The notes beneath the pieces were generated by a model that was not told the origin of the DNA, searched no databases, and saw only the letters and a list, made by a program, of their open reading frames with translations. The translations under genes and the position numbers were made by a program. A DNA stretch of 64,000 bases from Amblyornis subalaris (taxonomy: Eukaryota; Chordata; Aves; Passeriformes; Ptilonorhynchidae), in the NCBI GenBank assembly GCA_018881555.1, contig JACAXG010000032.1, forward strand, positions 3,422,837-3,486,836, written 5' to 3'. Shown one piece after another: positions 10,468-23,365 of the stretch. The stretch's first letter is position 1, and every line of letters begins with the position of its first letter.

Positions 10468-13400
10468 GATTTATATTTAATGCAGGCAACATGCTCACTT
10501 TGCCTTACTCACTTGTCTGTCCTTACACACCAAAACACTCATGTGAAGGTTCAGGCACCTAAGACAATCTCAGATTCTTTAATGTGAGCATATGGTGCCA
10601 CCTGAGACATCCAGACCTCCAGCTGCTGCCTCAGAAAAGAGGGGGGCCATCCTACACCTTCTGCCTCATTGACCAGCACCGTCTGCAGTTCGTTTCCAAC
10701 CTAAGTGATTCTATGAGTCTACATGGGTATCTCTGCAGCCTGCAGAGAAACACTAGGTGCCTATTTTAGCAACTAAGCACGTGCCTTGATGAAAAGTTCA
10801 TCAGAATTTAGCAGGAAAAAATTAAATAAAACTACTGAAGAAGTCCTTGAAGAGCACAGCACCATGTATGGGTCACTTCAGCAGTGTACAGGGAGCTCTG
10901 CCTATTTCTGTGGTTCACACATTGATCTCACCAGGTTAGTAAGTCAAAATATGCCGTTTGGAGCTCCTTCATCTGTGTGCAGAAGAAAAGTGCAGCTCAA
11001 AATGATTTAATATGACTGGCTCCTGTATGGAATGAAATGAAATGTTTGTCTGGCAGGCAGCTGCTGATTTGCTAACAAGCACTCCACACTTGGAACACGG
11101 AGGTGTTAAATTCTGCCTCTGTCCTTTCTGCAGGTCCTCGCCCTGTGTGCAGATTCAGTCTGGGCTGACAGTTTTTAAAAGAGTCAAAGGCACAGGGACA
11201 GTTAAAGGTTGTCCTGGGCCTTGATGATTTAGTGGTGTGGAAACTGCAAGTGAACCCAGCTCTGAATCTTCTCCNTAGTTTTCTCTGCTGAATCGTCTCC
11301 ATAGTTTTTTCCTCTGTACAGTGATGGCTTGTGGATACAGTATTTATAAGACAGGTTGTGAATGTAAAGACTCATCCCATGAGCTCTCCAGGTAGACATA
11401 ATTGTGCAAGTAGAGGTAGCCATGGGGCTACATATATACAGGTAAATTAAATGTTTGTAGGAACACTCATCTGTACCAAGATCAACTGCTGTGGACCAGA
11501 CCATGTTCACAAACTCCCCTCACCTCCTAGGTTGATGGCCATGTACAAGCTGTCAGCTGAGAAAGGTCCCTGGCCTGTGCTAACTGAACCACCCCAGGAA
11601 CTCTTCATGAGGGTTTGAGTCCAAAAACACACCTGAGACCCTCTTAACTCTGTGACAATGTTGACCTGGCTCCCTGGCGTTATTTAATTTACTTGTGTAA
11701 ATGAGGTGCTGGCGACCNCGGAGATCAGGGCAGGGTACCTGATGAGTCTTTGTGGAGGAAACCTAGGTCATTGTCAAGTTTCTCTGTGGCTGTGCCTTCA
11801 TTCCTTCAAAAGGTTATTCCAGCATGGCTGGGCTGAACCTTAGCTAGCTAAGAAATAGGGGCTTTTCTTGAAGGAAGAAAGGTCCAGACCTTTGGTATTT
11901 GGTGGGGAGCTGAGAGGTTGGCAGCAAGATCAATGAAGAACACTACCCTGGGGATGGACCCGACCCAGTGCTGGCTTATGCCAGCCACACTCCTCCACAT
12001 CTTAGTTTTTCCCTCTCTGTAGTAACAAGTCCCTGCCTGCTCTTGTAGGGATTAAGGAAATACTAAAGGTGTATTTCCATCCTTGTGCAGGGTTGATATG
12101 GATGTTCCTGCCAGAGTGTCAGGAAGGAAGTGCACCTTCCATGCAGTCAGTTTTATCTCAATTCCTGTGTTTCCCTTTTTACTCCCCAACTCAGCACGGC
12201 CCAGACTAATTCCCCTGACTGTGTAATGCTCGGGTAGCAATTACCATTCTGGTTTTGTAATTGTAGCTTTGAACCCCTGAGGGACTGACTCCAGCTTAGG
12301 CTCCAGTCATATCAAGTGGGAATGGACACAGCTGGTTGTAGGACCAGCTTGAACAATGTGGTCTCCCAAGGAGACTTCATTTCCATCCTCCTCAGGCTGA
12401 TTGTTTCTCTCACCAGGCGGTGGTTGCTCCTTCTTGCATTACGGAAAGCTGAAAACTTGACTCATGAGAAAAATATCCAAAGTGTTTGCTGCACCATTGT
12501 ACCAGAAACGGCTACATCTATATCTGGGGATGTATTTTCCTCTGCCTTTCTGAAGCACAATCACCCATTTCTATAAATCTCCAACACCCATACAGTGCCA
12601 TTTTAGTATTCACTGTTTTGGAGGTGTGTGATAAAGAAGCATTTAGGGTCGATTCATTTCACTTGATCTACACCATGAGATTTGTTGGACACACATCAGT
12701 TGTACCATTCTTTGAGCTCCAGAGACTGCAGTGACTTGATTTTCAATTACTACAATACGTACTTATATATTTAATGCACATGAGAGCACCGGCATTGTGA
12801 TACTTAAGTGACCTTCTAAGGTCATGAATTTCAACCATTTAGGTCTCATTCTGTTGCCCACACATAGACACTGCAAACTGGGATGTACAAAAGATCCAAG
12901 ACATCCGCCTGCAGATTCAGACGTAACACAAGACCAGCCCAAGAACAATATGAGACCTGAAGCCCTCTAGGGCAGCAGCTGGAGGCCATGTGGGGTACAC
13001 CAGGGGTCTCTTCAAGGGCACTAAATCACAGCTAAACAGTTGAATTGAGACCTGAACACCTAAGTTAGTTGCTACATTCCCCCTAGAGCCACTGGAGAAA
13101 AGTAGGCACTTTTAGGGCACAAATCTTGAAGGGAGCATCTGAAACAGATCCCAATGCTGCCAGAAATTTTCCTTTCATCCACTGACTACAAAGCCAGTCT
13201 ACCAGATCAGCACAGAGCAAGACGCTGAGCAGGTCAAAATCTAATTTTAAGCTAGAATAATCTCACTGTGTGAAACTGGATAGGCAAATTGTTACTGCTT
13301 CATAACACCTTTACAATTGCAACCACTAATATCTTCATTAAAAAACATGGATTTAAAAAACCATGTCCATAACCTGGTGAAAACCAGAGTCTGACTGTCA

Positions 13401-16400
13401 GACACTTTCTAGGTAAGAGTCAGAGCATCTGACTTAAAATGCTTGTTGTAAAACATCTGACAGCAAAACTCAGCTCCTGGAAGAAACAGCATTGACCTGG
13501 AAAGGTGCTCACCTTCCTACTCCAGCTGTGTATGAACAACGGGTTGATGAGAGGGGTGATAGTGCTTGTGCTATGAGACAGAGGCATCTCACGGATCTCC
13601 TCGGACAACTGGGTCATTCTATCCTGGCTTGCTGCCACCAAGAAAAGCTTGGGCCATTGCAATCTGTCTCGTAGCATCTGCCAAATTAGTTATCTTGGAT
13701 CGAAAAGAGTGNGGCAGAACCAATGCAACTCAGTTTACCAAAAAAACTTGCATTGTACTTCCCTTTTATTTCCATCACACAAATGGAGGTACACCAGAAG
13801 CGACTGGCGAGCCAAATCAAACAGGTATCTGCTGAGTTTATGCCTCAGCTTTTCCCTTAGAGGAACACAAATCCTGGCCTCTCACCTATTGAGCTGCCAG
13901 GTTTTTACAATTGTTGGAGGAGCTGAAAGTTGTCCAGCCATTTCCTCTTCTGTTGTGTTTGGTTAAAATTGGTCATTGGGCTGTTGCAGCATTACTCAGT
14001 GGGGAGCAGACAGTGAGACTGGCAGATACACGGAGCAACGGAGCAATTTTACACACCTTCTTTTTAGGAAGAGGTGCTGAAGAATAACATACTAACACCC
14101 TCTCACCTCCCAGCCCCTTCTCCTTTTCGTGGTAATACCGAAAGTTGATATTTTTCCATTTGGGAGAATTCAGTCAGATCCAGAATCATAAAACAGAGGA
14201 ATTGTTCCAACAATGTCCCTGAAAGGTTTCCTAATTTTAAAAAGAAATCCAGGAACAAAGCCTGGCCAGCTCTAACCTGAATGGTTCACACTGTGCTGTG
14301 GTGGGTAGTTCAGCAGAGGAGCCTGGGTCTCCATCAGTCTCAGCCTTTACTCTTCCAGGCAGGAATCTTCATAAGGGGAGTCACCTTTACTCTTCCAGGC
14401 AGGAATCTTCATAAGGGGAGTCACCTCCACACTTCATGCAGGTAATGAGCAACCAGGAGCCAGCACCAACACCAAGGAGACCTTGGGCTCTTGCTCACCT
14501 CCAACCAAATAACTTACCATGGACATAAACACCTCCAGAGCTCATTTGGTGGGAGTGAGGGAAATAAAGGTAAAGTCCTTGCGCACCAGCTTTGGTCAGG
14601 TGTGTGGTGAAGATGGACTTGAAAAACTTGGCAACATATTTAGGAGTCTGGCTGGAAACTTGAGCAGGTATTGACTGTTCCTTCAGGTTTCCTGACTAGG
14701 GAAACACTTTCATTGTTGCTATGTAAAGATTCAACTACCCAAAACGTATGTTTTCTTTGGAANAAAAAATATTTTACTGTTTCTATCTACTGTAGATATG
14801 ATTTTTGAATAATATAGACAATTCTCTGTATTTTAAGGCTTGGTTTCATTAAACTGGAGCAAACCAGGAAATCTCATTTTTTCTTTCTCACTGGCTACCA
14901 TGAAACTTATCCATGATTTACCTAGGACCCCCAAATTTATGAGAGGTGGAATTTTAATTCCAGGGCTGCAGCAGGTCAAGAGCCAGGCTTATCTTTCAGC
15001 AGGGATTACCTATGGTTTCTACTAGATTATTCCTGACATGTGGCTCATCATATTACAGGTTAAATGTTTAAAGCAGGGAGAAAAGCATGAGGCNTAATGA
15101 ATAACAGCTATATAACTCTGCTCCCTTCTCTCCAGAATAAATCTATACTGAGTTTAGGAGGTGTGTAGATTAAAAGACTGCCATGACAGGCTATCAACAA
15201 CCTTACCACATCATATAACAAGAGTGAACTTTAAATCTACCATTTTTGCTACCTTTGAAACTCAATGAGAAGCCCAGTGCTAATATAAAATCTCCTAGTG
15301 GTTCACATCTGGGTTTTGTAATTGTCATCTGAAAACAAATAGTGTTAGGAGTGATAAGTGAGTGATCATCTCACTGGAATCCTAGTGCAGCCTTTTTCAG
15401 TAATGAAATTATATGGTATTTCTCCCAAATCAAGGCTGAAAAAAGTTTCATGTTCAGCTTTTAAACTGTATTTTCATAGCTGATTTTTTTTGTTTCTAAC
15501 AATGTTCCTCTGCCCTTGCTTTTGTCCTCTACATTTTATTTACTATACCCTAAGCAGGACTCTGATTTCCTCTCGTCCTGCCATGATTACAGCTAGAGTC
15601 CTCTGTCAGGGATTCAAAAATTGGTGGACAATTCCCCCTGGGCTTATAAACTCACTGTTGTTCTCCTGCTGCTTTGGGGGAGATGAAAAGCAAATCCATG
15701 AACTGCAAAGAATCACACCCAGGCAGGGATGCAGTGCTGCAGGAGCTGGTCCCTGCTCAGTGTACAGGGGACAGACGTGACCCTGGGATGAGTTCATGGG
15801 GTCACACCTTGACCCTGATGGAGACCCCTTGTCCCCTCGTGCCCCTGTGAAGAACAGAGAGGGATTAAACTGTAGGGCTGCAGCCTGTTTGCATTGAACA
15901 GAATGAACAGACCCCAGCCACAAATCACTCAATATTTTAACAGGCTTTGAGAGGTTTTTCTTCCTTGCTTTAACCCTTTGCGGGACCTCAGTGCCTGAAG
16001 GAGATGGCTGGTGAGCAGTCCTCGAGCACAGGTGGTGATTCTTCCCCTTTTTCATCCCTCTCAGTCCCCTACATCCATGCTGATGCAGGTGGCTGAGAAA
16101 ACTCCTCTGGGCTATGTGTCAGTGAAAGTTTAGCTATTGGGAGTAAAACTGTGTATCCAAAGCAAATGCAAACATCAGTCCTAACTGTAAACGTGGTCAT
16201 ATCACTGACTGACTCCAGCTCTGTAGAGAACCCCAGTGTAAGTGGTCCCAGAGTCAGGTTTTGAGCATGAACTGAGGGTTAGACTGGAGCTGGAGGAATT
16301 GTGTGCGTGACTGAACGGTGCCAGACAGGTTTACCAGCTACTATGAAGAAAATTATCTCTACCCCAGCCAAAATCAGCACAATGAGACACAGCTGGGGAT

Positions 16401-19400
16401 TGCAGTCAGCACCAGCGGCCCATCCCGGGTCTATAGGTTGTATTTGAGTGCTCTCTAGTGGACAGAAAAACAAGTCCCGAGGCAAACGCAGCTGCTGTGC
16501 TCTCCCTGAGCCCAAGTCACCCTTACCTGGGTCTGAGGTATTGGGTTTGTGATATCCACACTCCATGGGCCTGTGCTGAGTGCCCGGGAGCAGGATTTGG
16601 GAGGGTGGCTCAAAGCTGGGTCTTCCTGATCTGTGACACTGCAGGGCAGAGGCTTGATCCAGGGTCATGCCGTGCAAGGTGGAGGAAGATGCCCATCTCA
16701 TCCAATAAGAGTTGACTCTCAGAGCACAAGTAACACCTCAACCCCTTCCCATTTACACGACTTTTCAGTGCTCTTCCTTGTGCTGAAGAAAGCACCTGCA
16801 GTTCCTGCTCCTGTGTGTACAGGTAGAAGAGCAGACAAGTACTGTGGAAGGAGAGCAGAAACATTGGTCAGGGAAGGGATTTTCTNAAGAAGTGGGGAAA
16901 AATGATATCAACTCATTTACCAGCTGCTGCTGAGCCTTCAGGAGCCCTCTGCTCTGAGAGCCCTGCCAGTGCTGGACATATTAGCTCTGAGAGAAAATAT
17001 TCTTGTTTCATAGCACAAAGTGATAAACCACTGGATAAAGTGTAAACTTAGACTACACCAGTGTGAAAAGAAGGTTATTATGGAAGTCAGTTCAGGATGC
17101 AGGCCATAAAGTGGTTATGTAGTCGCTACTCCCAGATCAGCAGAACCACACTACTGAACCCAAATGTCCAAAAGGTGCCCCAAAATAATGACATTTATAA
17201 GGATATTGTATTGCAGTTGGGATTTACTTATATTAGGTATCTGAGTTTTGAGTTCTGAGAAGAACTCATCTCATTTTCCTTTTATTTCTGTGAAATGACA
17301 NCTAAAAGATTTCTTATGATGGTGATAATAAAACCAGAAACAGCCACTTGATTCATCAAACNGTTACACCAGCTATAGAGGTTATATGCATCTCCCCATA
17401 AACTCTTTGTTTATAACTTGGCTTCTCCATTACCTCTACTCTGGGAGGGCTATTATCGTAGGTTTCCAGGATGATACCATTTCTCAGTGTGACCTCCTCT
17501 TACATAAACAGTTCNCAATGCTCAGACATCTTGAACACAAATAAAACTCCTTCAACCTCCTATTGAGCTTAATTACTTGTCTCCCATTCATTCTTTTCCT
17601 TCACTTTCTAGAGACTTTTGACTGAAATCTGCCTGACCTCCTTTTATTCAAGCATTTTCTTCCACTTGGAGCAGTCATCTACCTTGCCTCATCTAGTCAG
17701 AAACCACTTAGGCTCTAACACATACCTGCAGTAAAAGAACATGNGTTTGTGTCTGAGCAGTTATTCTATGCAAATTAATTAATAGTTTTATTACAGAGGC
17801 TATGCATAAGTTAGGCTCGTGAATACCGACTGCATGAATATGCTGATTCAGTTTGCTGATGGTACAGAAAGCAAGCGGGAGAAAAAAAGAAAAAGAATAG
17901 AAAAAAATTATTTAAGCAACCTTCAGTCAGCACTGAAGAGTTAAGAGGCAGGAAAAAAGCCAGAAATCCCAAACAAAATAGCCCTGAAACGTCAGAGAGT
18001 TTCTTTGTCTTTGCTTCACTCATAGACAATTGAACTGAGGCAAGGGAGGTGAGAGGAACAGCTGAGGGTAACCCAAGTTGTAGGTAAGAAAACATAAGTT
18101 TATAAGTGATGACTGTTACTGGTATTGGTTCTCAGAATTGTTTTCATGTTCTTCCATAGGCATTTCCCTGCAGGTTTCCAGTGGATAATCGAGTCAAAAA
18201 ACGAGTTTGGTGGAAGAAACTTTCTCTGTAGCATCCAAAGCCACATGGGAACCAAACTCCACGTAATCTGGGAGATTGCTTCTGAGAAAGGGAAGTTGTT
18301 GCTCAGCTCCAGCAGACAGCTCTATTGGCATATTACATTTTACTCCTGACAGGTTTGATTTGTGTGCACCTTTTATGCAGAGATTCACTCTTCACGGTCA
18401 CCATCTGATGAAAGACCCTGCCCTAGCCTCACGGGAAAGTCAGCTGATTATTTCCACAACTTCAGAAGCATTTGTTTCATTCATTTGTTATGGTGATACA
18501 GGCTGTGGAGTTATAAAAATCCCATATATGACAAGACTTGTTAGGAAATCAGATAAACAGGCAGCGCTTGGACCTCTTCATGAGCATACTGACACAGCAC
18601 ACGCAACCTCTCCAGGACAGAGGGGCAGCCCCTGGGGCCAAGGAGACACTTCTCTTTGGGGAGAAACTCCCCAGCTTTTGAAGCACCTTCACAGGCACTT
18701 GGTGACGTTTGGACGGGCACTGCTCAGTGAGCACAAGAAGCTTCAGTGGGGACTCATGGCTCAGGTCCTGCACTATTTTTGCTGTCTCAGGCAGCAAACT
18801 GCCAGCTGCTTACTTCTTGTTACTATCTGAATAAATTGGATTATCCGGGAAGCCAAATGGGGATAAAAACAGTTAGAGAAGCAATTCATTTAGACATAAA
18901 GCTGTTCATGATATACTTGTGCTTGTACTTATGGAACTCCAGCCCAGAGTTTTTTAACCCTTCAGAGGCCGCACGAGAACGATTCATGTTCCAAAAGCAA
19001 TTTCCTGTGGTTCGCAGCACTTCTGGCAACTGCAACTCCTGTGCCAGAAAGGCTGCAGCTGGGTGGTGGTGTTTACACTCGGCTGAACAAAAGGTTTTTA
19101 GCGGCAGGGAGAGAAAACAATGGGGATTTAGGAAGGAACCCCACCTATGAAGTCTCCCTTTTTTTTGCTTTGACTCACGGGTTTCATGCTCCAGCTCTCT
19201 TGTTTCATCACAAGTATGAAAAGACTGTTCTGTGTCTGCCACTTTGGACCTCTCTTGATTTTTACAGATTTCCATCACATCCCAAACTCCTCCAGCTGTT
19301 CCCTTCTGGGGTGAAAAGTCCTAATCCACTCACTAGGCCCTTTTCCAGGGGCTGCTCCTCTCTGGGGACCCCGCTGCTTACCCACTTGGGGTGCAGAGCC

Positions 19401-19493
19401 TGTTTGGGGGCTGGCTACATTGATGGAGTGTCAGTGTCTGGGTTTTATTGCTTTTCTAATATTCCCTGGCATCTCTCCTGTGGTTTCTGTCTG
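10468..19493. other. Intergenic region between two CR1 copies
   Basis: This is 9 kb of mixed to AT-rich DNA without a supportable gene. The only clear structure is the perfect 40-bp tandem duplication at 14344-14426. An octamer-like ATGCAAAT directly followed by TAATTAAT lies at 17768-17780. All reading frames are short and have no family features. Confidence 0.55.
14344..14426. repeat. Perfect 40-bp tandem duplication (two copies)
   Basis: The unit beginning CCTTTACTCTTCCAGGCAGG occupies 14344-14383 and is repeated without change at 14384-14423, with 2-3 more matching bases after. Complete identity suggests a recent duplication or an assembly duplication. Confidence 0.93.
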
Positions 19494-19915
19494 TCCAGAG
19501 GAGGACAACAGAGCTGAAGAGAAGGGTCCGGAGCACAAGTATGATGAGGAGCAGCTGAGGGAGCTGGGCGTGTTCAGTCTGGAGAAAAGGAGGCTCAGGA
19601 TCACTCTCTACAACTCCCTGAAAGGAGGGTGTAGCCGGGTGGGGGTCGGTCTCTTCTCCCAAGTAACAAGTGACAGGAGAGGAAATGGCCTCGAGTGGCA
19701 CCAAGACAGGTTTAAATTGGATATTAGGAAAAATTTCTTCACTGGAAGGGTGGTCAGGCACTGGGACAGGCTGCTCAGGGAAGTGTTCAAAATACATATG
19801 GATGTGGCACTTAGGGTTATNGTTTGGTGGTGACCATGGTGGCTGCGTTAATGATTGGATTNNATGATCTTAGAGGACTTTTCCAACCATAACGACTCTG
19901 TAATTCTACGATTCC
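19494..19915 (+). mobile_element. CR1-type LINE, 3' end fragment
   Basis: It opens with the CR1 words CCAGAGGAGGACAACAGAGC and GAGGAGCAGCTGAGGGAGCT, continues with AGTCTGGAGAAAAGGAGGCT and a conserved ATTAGGAAAAATTTCTTCAC. It ends in TTCCAACCATAACGACTCTG and AATTCTACGATTC. It lies about 450 bp upstream of the tRNA gene. Confidence 0.93.
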
Positions 19916-20359
19916 ACAGAGCTGAGTCCGGTGCGAAGCTTTTTTCCCAGGTGCTTTCCTGTAGAGTCCCTGCACACCAGTGCAGAGAAGCCCCGGAATA
20001 CCCAAGCGCTCAGAAGCCTGCAAACAAACCAGGGCTGGCCGCAGTTGCCTGAGGGGCCGCAGAAGGACCAGCTGCTTCCTTCTTCTTTCCCAAAATAAAC
20101 TTCGAAGCACACAGCCGCTCCGAGGGGTGGCCGTGCCTTGCACCCGCCTGGCGATGGGGTTGGGTAAGCAGCGCTCCCGAGCAGCGCCGTGCCCATTGTT
20201 TTAAGGCAGGGAGATGCGTGCGAGCTGTTTCTAGGGAGGAGGAGGAGAAGCGCCCGGGGATGCACNGAGGCTCCGGGGGAAGTTTCGGTCCCGGGAGGAA
20301 GAGCAAGCGCGCGGGGATGAGTTAGTGGGGTTCCCGCGGCGGCCTGGCTGCCCGTCGGT

Positions 20360-20441
20360 GTAGTCGTGGCCGAGTGGTTAAGGCGATGGACTAGAAATCC
20401 ATTGGGGTCTACCCGCGCAGGTTCGAATCCTGCCGACTACG
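20360..20441 (+). tRNA. tRNA-Ser (anticodon AGA)
   Basis: An 82-nt intact type II tRNA. The 5' GTAGTCG pairs with the 3' CGACTAC acceptor strand. The A box is TGGCCGAGTGG and the B box is GGTTCGAATCC. The anticodon loop CTAGAAA carries AGA at 20393-20395. A long variable arm (GGGG TCT ACCC) marks the serine class. Compared with my memory of the vertebrate tRNA-Ser(AGA) consensus it has one A in the variable arm where C is usual, leaving a G-A mismatch at the arm tip. CCA is not encoded, as is normal for eukaryotes. It ends 140 bp before the HS1BP3 start codon, on the same strand. Confidence 0.97.
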
Positions 20442-20454
20442 AACCGTTGCTTTC

Positions 20455-20458
20455 TTTT
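20455..20458 (+). terminator. RNA polymerase III terminator of the tRNA-Ser gene
   Basis: A TTTT run lies 13 nt after the mature tRNA end and is preceded by TTTC, the usual form of a Pol III stop signal on the non-template strand. Confidence 0.8.
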
Positions 20459-20581
20459 CTGCCCCGTGCCGGACGTTTTCTTCCCCCCGCTCGTTTTGCA
20501 CCGGAGCCGCCGCCGCCGCCCGACATCCGGCAGGGCGGCCGCTCNAGCCCCGGGAAGGGAGGCGGGACCTCCTCCGCAGCC

Positions 20582-20625
20582 ATGGAGCCGCGCGGCCCGG
20601 CGCCCGCCGTGCTGGTCACCACCAG
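20582..20625 (+). CDS. HS1BP3: HS1BP3, coding exon 1
   Basis: HS1BP3 is a cytoplasmic PX-domain protein first described as a partner of HS1 (HCLS1). From literature memory it binds phosphatidic acid/phosphoinositides and dampens phospholipase D1 activity and autophagosome formation. This exon encodes residues 1-14 (MEPRGPAPAVLVTT) plus two bases of codon 15. The ATG lies in GCAGCCATGG, an excellent Kozak context. The exon ends AG|GTACCG. The human protein also has AVLVT at this place, followed by the same exon 2 block. The reading frame is open upstream through the tRNA gene, but no upstream in-frame ATG was seen, so 20582 is the best start. The six exons in this window give 308 codons plus 2 nt, against about 392 residues for the human protein, so the carboxyl end is missing here. 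Confidence 0.9.
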
Positions 20626-21847
20626 GTACCGGGGCGGAGGGAGCGGCCCCGCGCCCGCCTCGGCCTCGGCGGGGCAGCGGCCGCGCTGGGAAGAAGGGAG
20701 GGAAGGGAAAGGAAAGGAAGGAGCGTGGGACGACGGAGGCTGAGGGAATGGCGGAGCTGAGGGGAAGGCGGGTGGTGCTGCGTGGCTTTGCCCCGGGGCA
20801 CTTCGGATGTTCTCGAGTTCTTTGCCATTTCACAGCTGGGAGAGAGCCCTGGCCCGTCTTGTGTGCCCTTTGCTTCTGTGGTAACTCTGGGTCGTTTCCC
20901 TTCCACACTGGCGCAGCGTGTGCTCTCGCCCTCCAGAAAGATCTTCTCCTTGTCGGTGTTTCGGGATGGCTCGGCAGGAATTAGGATTTTTCCTGGAGCG
21001 TGCAGCGGCGTCTCCGAGGCGCGGTGTCAGGAGTGCCTTGGCCGGTGCCCGTTCCCCGCTGCCCTGCCCTGCATCCCGCTCCTCGTGCCCACCGGGAGCC
21101 CCTCTAGCGGGAAGCCCAGGGACGGGAAAAAGCGGGAAAAATGGATTTATTCCCACTTCCCACCTTCCCGAAACTATCCCCTGGGTGGTGCAGGGGCGCT
21201 GTTTTCCTTTGCATTAAATTTTTAAACCCTAGACGTGGTAAAGGAACCCTCATGAGGAATGCATCAAGAAGAAAATGCCTATGGCAATCTTTTATGGAGA
21301 AATCGATAGAGCTCTTTTTTTTTTTTTATGCCCACGAGATTTGAGACCACATGAAAGCACTTTCGTATCAGATGAGACAGGAGAAGCAGAAGTGTTGATT
21401 CAGCAAGGTTCTTGCCTCCCAGAACATAAATAATGACTATTTCAGTCACATTCACTTCAAAGCCATTATTTAATCTCTCNGTGTTTGGCTGTATCGAGGC
21501 TGGACTTCCTTTGGCCTTGAACTTTGAAATGTGTATGATGTGACTAATAGATGTTTTGTAGAGCTGACTTTATATTAACTTCAGCCTTGGAAATGGAAAT
21601 CCGAACACCTGGATTTACTGTACAGGCGATAGACTGAAAAAGACCCTTGCACTTGCAAATTGTCCCACTGATTCTGGAATGCTTTCGGTGATAAAATCGG
21701 GTATATGTGTATGTGTGGGATTAAGGCTTTAGGAAGTGAACATATTCTCTATCTTGTGAGCTAAAATAGCTGCACAGTTGTGACCTTTTCCACTCTTTAT
21801 ACGTACTNGTTTTGGGAATAGGATTCCTAGTTGCTGTGGTAATGGAA

Positions 21848-22022
21848 ATCATAGAATTACAAAATGTGCTGAGTTGGAAGGGACCCATCAGGATCATTGA
21901 GTCCAGCTCCTGGCCCTGTACATAATACTCCAAGAATCACTCCATATGGCTAAGAGCATTGTCCAAACACTTCTTGAACTCTGTCAGGCTTGGTGCTGTG
22001 AGCACTGCNCTGAGGAGCCTGT
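21848..22022 (-). mobile_element. CR1-type LINE fragment
   Basis: The reverse complement of a CR1 3' region. On the plus strand it opens with ATCATAGAATTA, then GAGTTGGAAGGGACCCATCA, ATTGAGTCCAGCTCCTGGCC and CTTGAACTCTGTCAGGCTTG. It is truncated at about 22022. Confidence 0.92.
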
Positions 22023-23365
22023 AGTCTATAGACTTGTAGTATTTCTGATGGATACTTTGCCTTCACTCGATGAATAAAACTAGTTGTACAAATTTTTTGT
22101 CATTCTGTTATGACGTGGGATGTCACAGTTTGGTTCCCTTTGTAGAGAGGCTATTGGAGCTGGGTGCTGCTGGCAGGGCTGACTTTATCAAAGCAGGAAG
22201 CAGAGAGTCTGCTCTCCTGGCCACACACGAGCTGGAATAAATGTTTCTCTGGTGACAGTAATTGAATCTCTCCTTTCTTGCTTGAGGTGGCTATTCCCCA
22301 CCCCCCCATGTTAGCCTTTCAGCACAGAAGGTAGAATAATTAAAATAAAATGTAATTATTATATGCAAATTAAAAAACAGGAATAAAAAACTGGCTCTTC
22401 CGTGAACTGTGGAAGCTGCTCTGTTCAGCTGACCTTTACAGTCTCCATTTCCTGTGTGCAGGACCAATCCTGCATGATCTGATTGTGCAATGATCTGATT
22501 CATACCAGTGCTGCTGGCATGAATGGTCTCTGTGTGTTTGGTGAAGTGATTCCTGTTAAGAAGGTTAACCATGTGTCCAGGTCTCCTGTGAAGTGTCTGT
22601 ATTGTAGACAAAAGTGTAACCTNGAGATAAACAAGCTAGATTTTAATAAAGAGTGGAAGCAATAAACCTGTGTGTCCAATTTAAACAACCAGCTTTCTCT
22701 TTTTGCTGTTTTTTTTAAAGCTACAAGTGTAAAAATAATTGTGTTTGATGCAAGAAATGCAATGAAACTATATTCTGTCTTGGGGTTTGCAGGTGCTGCT
22801 TCTGTTCAAATAACAATAACAGTATTTAATTAATTAAAACACTGAGGTTGCTTATTTTGAAGGCATTAGAAGAACTAGGGAGCACTTTGGATAGTATGCT
22901 CTGTCTGTCTCAGCCTCCCTGCTGATTTCTGTTTGTTTAGAATCAGTTGTATATTTAAAAAGAAATCCAGTTGCTATGGAAGAGATAATAGGGGTGGGTT
23001 TCCTGTAGGAGATGGTAATGAAAGTGATCATAAAGCCTGAAGCAAACAAACAGAAATGTAGCTATTCCCCCTCTCTATAATCGTTTTCCATGACATTTCA
23101 GCTCAGACTTGTAACAACTTTAAAAGAAAACCTCCGGGGTAAAGATAAGGTACTTACTAATTCCACGATGTTTTTAGAACTCTGATGTAGCAGCTCTTAC
23201 AGTGAAGTTGTTCCTGTGTTATCTCAGAACACCTGTACATCGTTGGTATTTTCAGCTAAGCAAGGCCACTCAAGGAGGATGGTTCACTGGTCATTACTCC
23301 TTTTATTTACATTACAGGTGAAAAGCAAGTTAATTAATAATTTATATTCTGTGTTAACAGAAGTG

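Larger units (their letters stand above)
20100..21200 (+). promoter_or_regulatory. HS1BP3: HS1BP3 CpG-island promoter region
   Basis: CpG and GC content rise sharply from about 20100, peak around exon 1 (20470-20680) and fade by about 21200. The island holds the tRNA-Ser gene, the 5' leader, coding exon 1 and the start of intron 1. No TATA box is evident at a suitable place, which fits a broad housekeeping-type promoter. The transcription start is probably between the tRNA gene and the ATG at 20582, but this is inferred. Confidence 0.7.

Noticed and set aside
15606..16055. A 149-codon minus-strand frame
   Set aside because: No recognised motif, no splice context and no composition difference from surrounding non-coding DNA.
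19420..19833. A plus-strand frame with [20 protein letters not shown]
   Set aside because: Typical translation of the non-coding CR1 3' region.
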